This document shows, in pieces, positions 43,329-52,051 of a stretch of 64,000 bases of DNA; positions within the stretch are counted from its first letter, which is position 1; the number at the start of each line of letters is the position of its first letter. The position numbers and the translations under genes are program-made. The stretch spans positions 5,150,001 through 5,214,000 of the forward strand of contig NZ_JACHBR010000001.1 of NCBI RefSeq assembly GCF_014200435.1. The letters run 5' to 3'. Origin of the DNA: Sphaerisporangium krabiense (lineage in GTDB: Bacteria; Actinomycetota; Actinomycetes; Streptosporangiales; Streptosporangiaceae). The notes under the pieces are model-generated. The model ran no database searches and was not told the DNA's origin. It was given only the letters and a program-made list of their open reading frames with translations.

Positions 43329-43901
43329 GTGAGTGGTGTCACCTTGGACGGATACGACTGGTTCTCGACCCACGAACTCGGCTTCTGCCTCACGTTCGTG
43401 CGCGGTCTCACTCCCGAGGAGGCCTTCCGGCGCATCGGCGTCGAGGTGCTGAGCGAGGACGAGGAGGAGGACGAGGACGTCCTCGGCGGCGTGCTCCGCG
43501 GCGAGACCGCCGACGGGGGCGCCCTGCTGGTCGAGGAGAACGGCTACGCGGGCACGATGGACGAGCTGCTGCGTCCCCTGTCGGCGGGCACCGCCGTGGC
43601 CAGCGTGTTCCGCAACGTCGACTTCGACCAGACCTTCCTCTACTACGAGGACGGCAGGGAGATCCTCGGCTTCGACCCCCAGTTCCCCGGCGACTCCCGC
43701 TCGGGCGCCGACCCCGACCGCCACCTCGCCGAGATGCGCGACCTCGGCCTGATCGCCGAGGACGGCGAGGACGGCCCGCGGGCCGGAGTGGAGGCCGCGC
43801 TCGCGCTGGCCGAGCGCCTCACCGGCGTGCGCGCCGCCTTCGACGACCCGGCCGAGGCCCCCGCCCACGCCGGGCTGAAGGGCGTCCTGCCCGACTACTG
43901 A
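43329..43901 (+). CDS. DUF6461 family protein
   Basis: A 190-residue soluble protein beginning YDWFSTHELGFCLTFVRGLTPEEAFRRIG after a short lead, which is the opening pattern of DUF6461 proteins. A strongly acidic stretch (SEDEEEDEDVLGG) and RNVDFDQTFLYYEDGREILGFDPQFP follow. The GTG start is supported by GGGAG five bases upstream; longer versions would run into the gene-free region. Function unknown. Such proteins are common in actinomycetes near immunity- or conflict-type genes. It ends seven bases before the convergent amidase gene. Confidence 0.72.
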   Translation: MSGVTLDGYDWFSTHELGFCLTFVRGLTPEEAFRRIGVEVLSEDEEEDEDVLGGVLRGETADGGALLVEENGYAGTMDELLRPLSAGTAVASVFRNVDFDQTFLYYEDGREILGFDPQFPGDSRSGADPDRHLAEMRDLGLIAEDGEDGPRAGVEAALALAERLTGVRAAFDDPAEAPAHAGLKGVLPDY

Positions 43902-43907
43902 CCCCGA

Positions 43908-45743
43908 TCACCGGGACGCCCTCAGCGTCGAGGGCAGCAGGTCCACGTCGCCGGCCATGACGTACGCCACCCGGTGACCGAACTGGATCTGGTAGTACAG
44001 CGTGCGGCCCCTGACGACCCGGTGGTCGGCGGGGTCGAAGGTCGTGGCGTAGTAGTACTCCCCGCGCGTGGACAGGCCCACGGCGTACCGCTGCCCCTCG
44101 GGGATCTCGTACTGGAGCGGGACGATGTCCTGGACGGGGACGCCCTTCGGATACGCCTCCGGCTCGGGGTAGGCCCTGCCGTACACCGGCACGCTCGCCA
44201 GGCCCCGCCGCGGCGTGACGACCGGCCCGCTCGCGTTCACCGCCGTCGGCGCCTCTGGCGGGTCGTGGAACCAGGCGATCCGGCCCAGGTACCAGATGGC
44301 CGTCCAGTCGCCCCGGCGGGCGGCGACGGCGAACCGCTGCCCGGTCGACGCCCGCGCCCCGTGGTCGTACACGTCGTAGGTGGACGGTCCTGGCCTGCGG
44401 CCGAGGTCCCGCACCAGCGGGGCGTCCTCGTCCGGCTCGGCGTGCAGCCGGACCGCCGACGAGCCGTGCGGGCGGCAGTCCACGCCGGCCGCCTCGCAGC
44501 CGGTGTAGCGCGGCCGGTGGGAGGCGTGGTCGGTGCTGATCGTCACCAGGCCCCCGCGCGGGCCCGCCGTGGCACGGATCGGGTGGCCGAGCAGCTCGAA
44601 GTAGTGGCCCCAGTCCCAGTACGGCCCCGGGTCCACGTGCATGCCCGCCACCGTCGCCGGCGTCGTGCCCGGCACGTTGTCGTGGCCGAGGATGTGCGCC
44701 CGGTCCAGCGGGATGCCGTACTTCTTGGCCAGGTGGCGCACGAGCCGGGCCGAGCTGCGGTACATCGCCTCGGTGTACCAGGCGCCGCGCGCGAGGTAGC
44801 CCTCGTGCTCGATGCCGATCGAGGTGGCGTTGACGTACCAGTTCCCGGCGTGCCAGGCGACGTCCCTGGCCCGGACGTGCTGGGCGATGTACCCGTCGGC
44901 GGAGCGGATGGTGAAGTGCCAGCTCACGTAGGCCGGGTCGGAGACCAGCCCGAGGGTCCTGTCGAAGGTCTCCTCGGTGTCGTGGACGACGATGTACCGG
45001 ATCTTCTGGCTGCGCGGGCGGTCGGACAGGTCGTGGTTGCCGTACGCGCGGCCGTCGCCCGGCAGCCGCTGGTACGGCGCGGGCGTCCAGACGCACGCGA
45101 GCCGTCGCGGGCAGTCGACGTCCTTGGCCTCGCCGCGCCCCCCGGCCTCCCCGGATTCCTCCATGGGCGGAGCGATCTCCGGTGACGGGGGCAGCGAAAC
45201 CTTCTGCCCGTCGTCGGTGACGCGGCTCGCCCCGTGCCTCATCACGGCGAACACCTCGCGGGCGAACCGGCGGGCCGTGCCGGGGTCGCGGGCGCCGGAG
45301 TAGCGCGCCACGGCGTCGTACCACCGCGCCGGGTCGGCGTCCGGCGGCGCGCCGAGGTCCCTCTGGTGGCGGGCGAGCAGGGCGGCGCCGCCGAGCACGT
45401 TGGCGGCCGGGTCCCGCGTCAGCAGGTCCGCGGGGACGCCGGTGAGGCGGGCGGCCTCCTCTGCGGTGGACGGCGCGGGACCGCCGAGCGTGAGGTGCAT
45501 GGGCCCGTAGCCGCCCGTGACGCTGGGCAGGCCGTCGTTGGCGTCCCAGCGCGACTCCAGGTACGAGACGCCGAGCAGCACCCGCTCCGGCACGCCGTAC
45601 CGCCCGGCCGCGGCGCGGAACTCCTCCTGCCGGGACGACGCGCCGGGCGGGGGCGTGGCGGCGGCGGTCGCCAGGGTGAACGGGGACCAGAGCAGGGACC
45701 AGAGCAGGGACACCGCCGCCGAGGCGGCCAACGCTTCGCGCAC
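43908..45743 (-). CDS. Secreted bifunctional cell-wall hydrolase (lysozyme-like plus N-acetylmuramoyl-L-alanine amidase)
   Basis: A 611-residue exported protein with a Sec signal (ASAAVSLLWSLLWSPFTLATAAA). Residues about 40-170 look like a transglycosylase-type helical domain: YGVPERVLLGVSYLESRWDAN carries a Glu-Ser pair in the catalytic position. Residues about 240-400 are an Amidase_2/PGRP domain with zinc ligands in YIVVHDTEETF, a conserved Tyr/His region in VAWHAGNWYVN and HILGHDNVPGT. The C-terminal 180 residues (SSAVRLHAEPDEDAPLV, GDWTAIWYLGRIAWFH) resemble SH3-like wall-binding modules. It would cut peptidoglycan at two bond types. The start is GTG. Confidence 0.8.
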   Translation of the reverse strand: MREALAASAAVSLLWSLLWSPFTLATAAATPPPGASSRQEEFRAAAGRYGVPERVLLGVSYLESRWDANDGLPSVTGGYGPMHLTLGGPAPSTAEEAARLTGVPADLLTRDPAANVLGGAALLARHQRDLGAPPDADPARWYDAVARYSGARDPGTARRFAREVFAVMRHGASRVTDDGQKVSLPPSPEIAPPMEESGEAGGRGEAKDVDCPRRLACVWTPAPYQRLPGDGRAYGNHDLSDRPRSQKIRYIVVHDTEETFDRTLGLVSDPAYVSWHFTIRSADGYIAQHVRARDVAWHAGNWYVNATSIGIEHEGYLARGAWYTEAMYRSSARLVRHLAKKYGIPLDRAHILGHDNVPGTTPATVAGMHVDPGPYWDWGHYFELLGHPIRATAGPRGGLVTISTDHASHRPRYTGCEAAGVDCRPHGSSAVRLHAEPDEDAPLVRDLGRRPGPSTYDVYDHGARASTGQRFAVAARRGDWTAIWYLGRIAWFHDPPEAPTAVNASGPVVTPRRGLASVPVYGRAYPEPEAYPKGVPVQDIVPLQYEIPEGQRYAVGLSTRGEYYYATTFDPADHRVVRGRTLYYQIQFGHRVAYVMAGDVDLLPSTLRASR

Positions 45744-45897
45744 CCAGCACCCCGCTTCGCTCGACCGGCACGGTCTCCCGTGCGGCTCGCCCGCGCTCGG
45801 GGAGGCCGGGCCGGGAGCACGACGGCCACCCTACGAGATCACGAGCCGCCGGTCACCGTCCGTGACGCGGCGTGTCGGTGGGTGACGGGAGGCGCGG

Positions 45898-46761
45898 CTA
45901 CCCGTGGTCCTTCTTCCTGCCCGCGCGGGGGTAGGGCCAGGGGTTGGGACGGCAGCCCTGCAGCGAGATGGTCTGCTGGGTCATCACGGGCGCGGGCCGG
46001 CCGCGCGACGGGCAGGGCTCGTGGCCGTGGCCGAGCGCGTGGCCCACCTCGTGGCTGATCACGTACTTGCGGTAGGCGCCGAGGTCGTCGCGGTACCCCT
46101 CGACGCCGAAGGCCCAGCGCTTGGCGTTGATGACCGAGCGCCGCCCGTTCCAGCACGAGACCTCGCCCAGCGTGCGCAGCGGCAGGCACTGCGCGTCCGT
46201 GGTGTCCGGGCTGGACAGGGCGACGCGGAAGCGCACCGGGCCGTGGTCCACCCGCTTGAACCGCATGCGGCCGCCGGCGCCCCAGCCGCGCCGGTCGTTG
46301 AGGGTGTGGTGCACCTCGGCCGCGAACTCCTCCGGGTCGAAGGGCAGCCCGCGCTCGACCTCCACCAGGTACCGCACGAGCGGGCCCTTGCGGCCCTTCG
46401 GCGGCGCGTCGCCGCCGCGCGCCACCGTGTACCGGCCCTGCGCCGCCTGCGGCACCCGCACCCGCGCGCGTTCGGTGCGGCCGGAGGGGGTGTCCTCGCG
46501 GGGGTCCCCCACCCGGGCCGGCGGCACGCCGTCGGCGGCCCCCGACGGCGCCGGGCTCGCGGCGCCCGAAGGGCTGGGGGCGGGGCTCGAGGGTCCCGGG
46601 CTCACCGGCGCGGCGGCCTGGGGCGTGCCCGGCGCGTGGGCGCCGGAGCCGGGCGCCCGCCCGTCGGCCGCCAGGGCGCCCGCGCCCGCGAGGAGGACCA
46701 GTCCGGCCGCGCAGGCGGCCAGGAGGGACTTCCGGCCCTGTCCTGCAGGCGCAAGCGGCAT
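45898..46761 (-). CDS. Secreted DUF3152 metzincin-like zinc metalloprotease
   Basis: A 287-residue protein with an N-terminal signal or membrane anchor (LLAACAAGLVLLAGAGALAA), a Pro/Ser/Ala-rich linker to about residue 90, and a DUF3152 domain. The extended zinc motif HEVGHALGHGH at 237-247 is of the metzincin type, and NGRRSVINAKRWAFG precedes it. Proteins with this domain are common in actinomycetes and are presumed extracellular peptidases; substrates are not known. It lies between two other secreted hydrolases on the same strand. Confidence 0.82.
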   Translation of the reverse strand: MPLAPAGQGRKSLLAACAAGLVLLAGAGALAADGRAPGSGAHAPGTPQAAAPVSPGPSSPAPSPSGAASPAPSGAADGVPPARVGDPREDTPSGRTERARVRVPQAAQGRYTVARGGDAPPKGRKGPLVRYLVEVERGLPFDPEEFAAEVHHTLNDRRGWGAGGRMRFKRVDHGPVRFRVALSSPDTTDAQCLPLRTLGEVSCWNGRRSVINAKRWAFGVEGYRDDLGAYRKYVISHEVGHALGHGHEPCPSRGRPAPVMTQQTISLQGCRPNPWPYPRAGRKKDHG

Positions 46762-46878
46762 CGCACTTCTCCGAGTCGACGGTAAAGATCGCCGGAAAGC
46801 CTATTACTCTTAGCCGCAGACCTTGTCCTCCAACGGCCACGAGGGCCGTGGAAAACCCCCGAGACCCCCGAAAAGGGG

Positions 46879-46911
46879 CGCGCCGCCCGGCGGAAGGGGC
46901 CGGGCGGCGCG
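46879..46911 (-). terminator. Hairpin terminator of the chitinase gene
   Basis: A perfect 12-bp stem (CGCGCCGCCCGG and its complement) with a nine-base loop lies 24-56 bases downstream of the chitinase stop. Confidence 0.75.
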
Positions 46912-46934
46912 AACTCAGGGTGAACGGCTGATGA

Positions 46935-49900
46935 TCAGCGCGGGTTGTCGACGGACATGCGGTAGCTCTGGCCGCCGAACGTGATCGTCCAGTTGGACGG
47001 CGTCGCGATCGGCAGGTCGTAGCGGAGCTGGATCTCCTTCGACTGGCCAGGGGCGATGCTCTCGTAGTTCGGGACCGTCAGCCGGACCCGATGGAAGTCG
47101 CCCTTGAGCCCGCCGACGTTCGGTCCGGTGTGCCCGGTGGACACGACGGACAGCGTCCAGCCGGTCTGCTGGTTCATGGTCGGCGGGGCCGAGGTGCCGT
47201 AGTCGAACTCGATCGTGGCGCCGCCGGGGATGGTGGTCGTGGAGTTGTTGGTGAACTTCAGCTTCGGCGAGATCGGGTAGTTCGCGTCGCCCACCGCGTA
47301 GCCGTACAGGTCGGCCTGGACGTTCAGGGTCTGGGTCGGCATGGTCTTGGTGCCGGCCTTCAGGTTCCCGTACGGCGCGGCCGCCTTGAACGTGTTGTAG
47401 ATCTTCGTGGTGAGCGTGTCGCCGATGAAGTACTCGCCCTTGCCGTTGTCCCGATCCGGGTAGTAGGCGTAGTCGCCCGCGAGCTCCCAGATCATGATGC
47501 CGCCGAGGCCCTTGGCGGACACGTAGTCGGCCTTGGCCTGGACGGACTGGTCGTCCTCGGTCGACAGGAAGACCTTTTTGTCGTTGTTCCAGAGCCAGGG
47601 GGCGGCCATGGACGAGGAGTACTTGCGGGCGTAGGTGCCCGAGATGCGGTCGTTCGGGTCGGTGTCGGGCGTCAGGCCGTACGAGGTGATGTAGCTGCCC
47701 TGCTTGCCCTCCTGCAGGTTCTTGTAGTGCCACGCCGGGTTGACGCCGGCCGGCACCTCCTGGCCCGCCGCGTCCAGGTCGTGCCACAGGTTCTCGATGC
47801 CGATGGCGCCGTCGCCACAGGGCACGGTGGAACCGATGTCCGACCCTGTGCCCTTCGGGCACTTGGTCTGGTCGGGCAGCTTGGACAGACCCCACAGGCC
47901 GTCGGTGCCGCCGGTGACGCCCTTCCAGCCACGGCTGTAGTAACCGAGGCCGAGGTTGATGCGTCCGGACTGCATGGCGCCGCGTAGGTAGTGGTACGCC
48001 CAGTCACCGTTCATGTAGCCGATGCCGCTGTAGGTGCTGTAGACGTTCCAGTGCTTCATCTCGGCGTCGGTGCCGTCGTCGTACAGGGCCTGCAGCGGGC
48101 CGACGAACTGGTTCCAGGCGCCGTGCAGGTCGTAGGTCATCATGTTGGCGTAGTCCAGGTACTGCGTGACCTGGTAGCTCTCGCTGCCGCGCAGGATCCA
48201 GCCCGAGGCGGTGGTGGCCGCGGTGAGCAGGTAGTACTTGCCGTCGGCCGCGGAGGCGGCGTCCAGCTTCTGCTTCAGCGTGCGCATCAGGTTGACGTAC
48301 CCGGCCATCAGCGTGGCGCGGCGCGGCTCGGAGAACGTGAAGTCGTCCGGGTTGCCGGCCTTCGGCGCGGAGGTCGCGTACTCGTAGTCGATGTCGAGCC
48401 CGTCGAAGCCGTAGTCACGCAGGAACTTCACGGCCGAGTCGGCGAAGGTGTTGATCGACGCCTGCGAGCTGGTCATCGTGTAGAAGCCGCCGCTGGCCTG
48501 GCGCTTGCCGTTGTCGTCGATGTAGCCGCCGGTCTCGGCCCAGCCGCCCACCGAGATCAGGGTCTTGACGTTCGGGTGCTGCTTCTTGAACTTGTTGAGC
48601 TGGTTGAAGTGGCCCTTGTAGGGGAAGGACGGGTCCATCTCGGAGCCCTGCACGCCCGGCCACTCCATGCCGATGGACGGGTTGTTGGCCCCGGCGGCGC
48701 CGACGGAGACCTTGTTCTGCCCGTCGATGTGCGCGAACGCGTAGTTGATGTGGGTGATCTTGTCCCACGGGATGTCCTTGGCCAGGTACGAGGGCGAGCC
48801 GTCCTTGCCGGTCCGCCAGCTCGTGAAGTAGCCGACGACGCGGCGCGGGTGGTCGGCGCCCATCTTCTCGCGGCCGTTGGTGTCGTACACGTTGCAGTAC
48901 GGGACGTTGGCCACGCCGGGCGACTGGTAGAGCCCGTCGGGACGGCAGGCCGACTGGTCGGTGGGCTGCTTGTCGGTCCGCACGGTCACCGTGCCGGAGA
49001 AGCCGGACTGGTTGCCCGCGGCGTCCTTGGCCCGCACCTTGAAGGTGTACTCGGTGTCCTGGCTGAGGCCGGAGACGGTCGTGGTGGTGGCGGGCGGGGT
49101 GCCGGTCACCGTGGTCGCGAGCGTGTCACCGTTGTAGACCTCGTAGGAGGTGACGCCCCGGTTGTCGGTGGAGGCGCCCCACTGCAGCGTCACGCTGGAG
49201 GTCGTCTTGCCGGTGGAGGACGGCGTCCCCGGCACGGTCGGAGCCTCGGTGTCGGGGTTCTGGTCCTTCAGCGTGCGGACCGTGGTGGCGGGGGAGGCGG
49301 GGCCCTCCTGGCCGGCGGTGTCACGCGCCTTCACGGTGAAGGTGTAGTCGGTGTCCGGGGTGAGCCCGTTCACCGTGGCGGACAGCCCGGTGACCTGGGC
49401 GACCTTGGTGGAGCCCTGGTACACGTCGTAGGAGGCGACGCCCTTGTCGTCGGTCGCGGCGGTCCACGTCAGCGCGACGCTGTTGGTGGACGGGGTCGCC
49501 GTGGGCTTGCCGGGCGCGCTCGGCGGCAGGTCCGTCTGTGTCGGCTTCTGGGTCCGCACGGTGGTGGCGGGCGAGGCCGGCGACTCCTGGCCGGCGGTGT
49601 CGCGCGCCTTCACGGTGAAGGTGTAGTCGGTGTCGGGGGTGAGCCCGTTCACCGTGGCCGAGGTCGTGGTGCTGGAGACGACCTTCGAGGTGCCCTGGTA
49701 GACGTCGTACCCGGCGATGCCCTTGTCGTCGGTGGACGCGGCCCACGTCAGAGTGATGCTCGTGGTGGTGGAGGTCCCCGTGGGCTTGCCGGGCGCGGTC
49801 GGCGGGGTGTCCGGCTGGGTGCCGCCCTCACACGGGTTCCCGTTGATCTTGCAGTTCGCGGGGGGCGTGGTCGGTCCCATCCCGACGAAGCCGAAACTGT

Positions 49901-50240
49901 TGGCGCCGGTCGTACCGCCCGCGGGCACGTTGGCGTTGCCGCTGCCCGGCTTCACCGTGACGTGGCTGCCGCTGATCGTCGGCGTGCCGTTCCACCAGTT
50001 CCCGATGGACTGGCCGGAGTTCAGGTCGAACTCCAGCGTCCAGGTGGTGGCGGCGCTGTCACCCGAGTTCTTGACCTCGTAGGTGCCCTGCCACCAGGTG
50101 CCGCGGTCGGCGGCCGCGAACTTCGCCGTCAGCGACGCGGCCGCGCTGGCGGGCGGCGCGGTGAGCGCCGTCAGGCCGATGACGGCCGCGCCGTACGCGA
50201 CCGCCACTGCGGCCGCTCTCCATTTACGGAGACGGGACAT
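46935..50240 (-). CDS. Secreted multidomain chitinase (CBM2-like, three FN3, GH18)
   Basis: A 1,101-residue extracellular enzyme. Signal peptide residues 1-33 (ending PPASAAA). Residues about 34-130 are a CBM2-type carbohydrate-binding module (GTWWQGTYEVKNSGDSAA, TWTLEFDLNSGQSIGNWWNG). Three fibronectin III modules follow to about residue 425; the first two are near repeats in DNA as well. The GH18 domain has the catalytic FDGLDIDYEY with acid Glu620, and GYFTSWRTG at its start. The last 145 residues form another beta-rich binding-type module (LKFTNNSTTTIPGGATIEFDYGT). It should release chito-oligosaccharides from chitin. Regulated probably via the palindrome at 50354-50370. Confidence 0.93.
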   Translation of the reverse strand: MSRLRKWRAAAVAVAYGAAVIGLTALTAPPASAAASLTAKFAAADRGTWWQGTYEVKNSGDSAATTWTLEFDLNSGQSIGNWWNGTPTISGSHVTVKPGSGNANVPAGGTTGANSFGFVGMGPTTPPANCKINGNPCEGGTQPDTPPTAPGKPTGTSTTTSITLTWAASTDDKGIAGYDVYQGTSKVVSSTTTSATVNGLTPDTDYTFTVKARDTAGQESPASPATTVRTQKPTQTDLPPSAPGKPTATPSTNSVALTWTAATDDKGVASYDVYQGSTKVAQVTGLSATVNGLTPDTDYTFTVKARDTAGQEGPASPATTVRTLKDQNPDTEAPTVPGTPSSTGKTTSSVTLQWGASTDNRGVTSYEVYNGDTLATTVTGTPPATTTTVSGLSQDTEYTFKVRAKDAAGNQSGFSGTVTVRTDKQPTDQSACRPDGLYQSPGVANVPYCNVYDTNGREKMGADHPRRVVGYFTSWRTGKDGSPSYLAKDIPWDKITHINYAFAHIDGQNKVSVGAAGANNPSIGMEWPGVQGSEMDPSFPYKGHFNQLNKFKKQHPNVKTLISVGGWAETGGYIDDNGKRQASGGFYTMTSSQASINTFADSAVKFLRDYGFDGLDIDYEYATSAPKAGNPDDFTFSEPRRATLMAGYVNLMRTLKQKLDAASAADGKYYLLTAATTASGWILRGSESYQVTQYLDYANMMTYDLHGAWNQFVGPLQALYDDGTDAEMKHWNVYSTYSGIGYMNGDWAYHYLRGAMQSGRINLGLGYYSRGWKGVTGGTDGLWGLSKLPDQTKCPKGTGSDIGSTVPCGDGAIGIENLWHDLDAAGQEVPAGVNPAWHYKNLQEGKQGSYITSYGLTPDTDPNDRISGTYARKYSSSMAAPWLWNNDKKVFLSTEDDQSVQAKADYVSAKGLGGIMIWELAGDYAYYPDRDNGKGEYFIGDTLTTKIYNTFKAAAPYGNLKAGTKTMPTQTLNVQADLYGYAVGDANYPISPKLKFTNNSTTTIPGGATIEFDYGTSAPPTMNQQTGWTLSVVSTGHTGPNVGGLKGDFHRVRLTVPNYESIAPGQSKEIQLRYDLPIATPSNWTITFGGQSYRMSVDNPR

Positions 50241-50353
50241 CAGGCTTCCTCTCTAGCGGAGCAGATAGGGCGTGCGTGTCCCCCCAGAGCACGTGCAACG
50301 GTGCACGACCCGCCCGCCGGGCGGCGTAAGGCCGCTCGTCGGGCAGGTTTTGA

Positions 50354-50370
50354 ATAAGAAAGTTTCCTAT
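50354..50370 (-). promoter_or_regulatory. Palindromic operator candidate upstream of the chitinase
   Basis: ATAAGAAA-G-TTTCCTAT is a 17-bp inverted repeat with one mismatch, in an AT-rich spot about 115 bases upstream of the chitinase start. It differs from the DasR site known from Streptomyces chitinase genes. The rest of the 330-base gap between 50241 and 50570 shows no gene. Confidence 0.5.
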
Positions 50371-50570
50371 CAATTCGGGAAGCTACCCTCACCTGCGAAG
50401 GCCGTCAATCCCCGAGTTTCCGGGTGTGCGCCGCCGGGTGAAACCGCCCTGCAATCGACGGACAACCACGCCGCAAGCAGGGGCTCGTACGACTGTCCCT
50501 AGGGGTTCCAGTCCACCCGCGAGATATCCAGGGCGACGGCACGGCCGGAGTCACGGACAGGAGGCGACCC

Positions 50571-51215
50571 GTGTCCGCCGATTCTTCCCCGGTCAAGGTC
50601 ATCGCGCTGGTCACGGCGGTCCTCGGCCTGATCACCGCCGTCCTCGTGCTCGTCAACGAGGCCAGGAAGGGATCGGTCCCCGAGCCCCGCGACACGGGCG
50701 CCGCAGGGCGGGACTCCGCGCCCCGCCCTCCCACCGACCAAGGACGGCCGCCCGCCACCCCCACGCCCGCGCGGCGGACCCCCGAGCCGCCTCCCACCGA
50801 CGACGACCCGCCCACCGATGACGACCCACCCCAGGACGGCCCGTCCGAGCGGCCGACGCCCCGCCCGTCGCCGGAGGTCACGCCCGCCACCCGGTCCGGC
50901 GGCTGGACGACGGTCAGCGTCTGCGACGAGCTGACCCAGGGCGCGGCCTTCGAACGCGCCGACGTGCTGATCGGATACCCGGCCACGCCGGCCGTCATCC
51001 AGGTCTCCTCCCAGGCCCCGCGGAGCTGCCGGCCGTACCGTCTGGCGGGCACGGGCCCCTACGGCTACTCGGTCACCGTGTACCTCTACGACGCGATGGG
51101 CGTCCTGCGGAACACCTACTTCGGCCGCGGCCAGGTGGACCCGGTCGCCGGCTCCACCTACAACGTGATCTGGAACAACGCCGTGAACGCCGTGGAACTG
51201 GTCCCCGCCGGCTGA
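50571..51215 (+). CDS. Membrane-anchored secreted protein of unknown function
   Basis: A 214-residue protein. One transmembrane helix (VKVIALVTAVLGLITAVLVLVN, residues about 8-30) is followed by a Pro/Thr/Arg/Asp-rich linker of some 80 residues and a compact C-terminal domain of about 100 residues: WTTVSVCDELTQG, SCRPYRLAGTGPYGYSVTVYLYD, STYNVIWNNAVNAVELV. Two cysteines in that domain may form a disulfide. AGGAGG lies six bases before the GTG start. I do not know the family; the external domain may bind a ligand. It is divergent from the chitinase and converges on a small membrane-protein gene. Confidence 0.65.
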   Translation: MSADSSPVKVIALVTAVLGLITAVLVLVNEARKGSVPEPRDTGAAGRDSAPRPPTDQGRPPATPTPARRTPEPPPTDDDPPTDDDPPQDGPSERPTPRPSPEVTPATRSGGWTTVSVCDELTQGAAFERADVLIGYPATPAVIQVSSQAPRSCRPYRLAGTGPYGYSVTVYLYDAMGVLRNTYFGRGQVDPVAGSTYNVIWNNAVNAVELVPAG

Positions 51216-51228
51216 GCGCGCCTCAGCC
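51210..51228. terminator. Small bidirectional hairpin
   Basis: GGCTGAG-CGCGC-CTCAGCC forms a seven-bp stem spanning the stops of two convergent genes. Confidence 0.45.
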
Positions 51229-51804
51229 CACCGGCGCGCCGGCCGGGGCGGCCGCGCGCCGCGGCCACAGCGAGGCCGACAACCACACCACGCACGCCCC
51301 CGCGACCACGTGCAGCGCGCTGGTCAGCGCCGTGTCCGGCAGCGGCGCCAGCAGGGCGAACAGCGGCAGCGCGACGCCGTACCCCACCACCGGGACGCGC
51401 GGGTGGACGCCCGCCCTGAGCATGGACACCGCGAACAGGGCCGTCCCGGCGGCGAAGACGGCCGCGCTGCCGAGCAGCGCGGCCCGCGTCGGCCCCTGCA
51501 GCAGCGCGCCGAGCGCGGCGGGGTCCAGATAGAACAGCGCGAGGTTCAGCGTGTACGCCGCGCCGCCGAACAGGCCGAGGCCGATGACCTGCGCCGCGTA
51601 CCCCACCAGGCCGAACCCGCCCGCCCGCGTCCGCTGGCCGAGGTACAGGCCGGTGACCAGCGGCACGGCGAGCGACGGCGCCACCCCCAGCACGAAGCCG
51701 GTCGGCGCGGTCTCGGAGGTGAACGCCTCGATCGCCCCGGGCACGGCGACGAACAGGCCGCACAGCACCCCCGTGATCGCGCTGAAACGCATGAACGACC
51801 GCAT
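51223..51804 (-). CDS. Hypothetical polytopic membrane protein
   Basis: A 193-residue protein with about six hydrophobic helices, starting MRSFMRFSAITGVLCGLFVAVPGAIEAF. The ATG is supported by AGGAG five bases upstream, while longer versions lack a site. It resembles small DUF4386-like membrane proteins in length and spacing of helices, but I see no firm signature. It is divergent from the histidine kinase gene and could be a target of that two-component system. Confidence 0.6.
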   Translation of the reverse strand: MRSFMRFSAITGVLCGLFVAVPGAIEAFTSETAPTGFVLGVAPSLAVPLVTGLYLGQRTRAGGFGLVGYAAQVIGLGLFGGAAYTLNLALFYLDPAALGALLQGPTRAALLGSAAVFAAGTALFAVSMLRAGVHPRVPVVGYGVALPLFALLAPLPDTALTSALHVVAGACVVWLSASLWPRRAAAPAGAPVG

Positions 51805-52051
51805 GAGGACTCCTGACGTCCCCGGACGGCGCCGGGGCACGGTCTGCGGTCCGGCCGCGTGAGCGGTCCCGGACGACGGGTGGAAGAGATCCGCGGCAGA
51901 CGCTAGGAACGCCGTCCCCCCGCCCGTAAGTGCCGGTCGGCGAGGGTCCGTCACGCGGCCCGCGCCCCCGTGTGCCATCCGGCACGTGCCGCACGGCCGG
52001 ACCCCGCGCGCACGCCCCCGCACCCCGGAGCTCCCGCCGTACGCTGAGGGC

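Noticed and set aside
46915-50357. Long plus-strand frames opposite the chitinase, and similar antisense frames opposite most genes
   Set aside because: They arise from high GC at third positions on the coding strand, lack start signals and known domains, and are mirror readings of strong genes.
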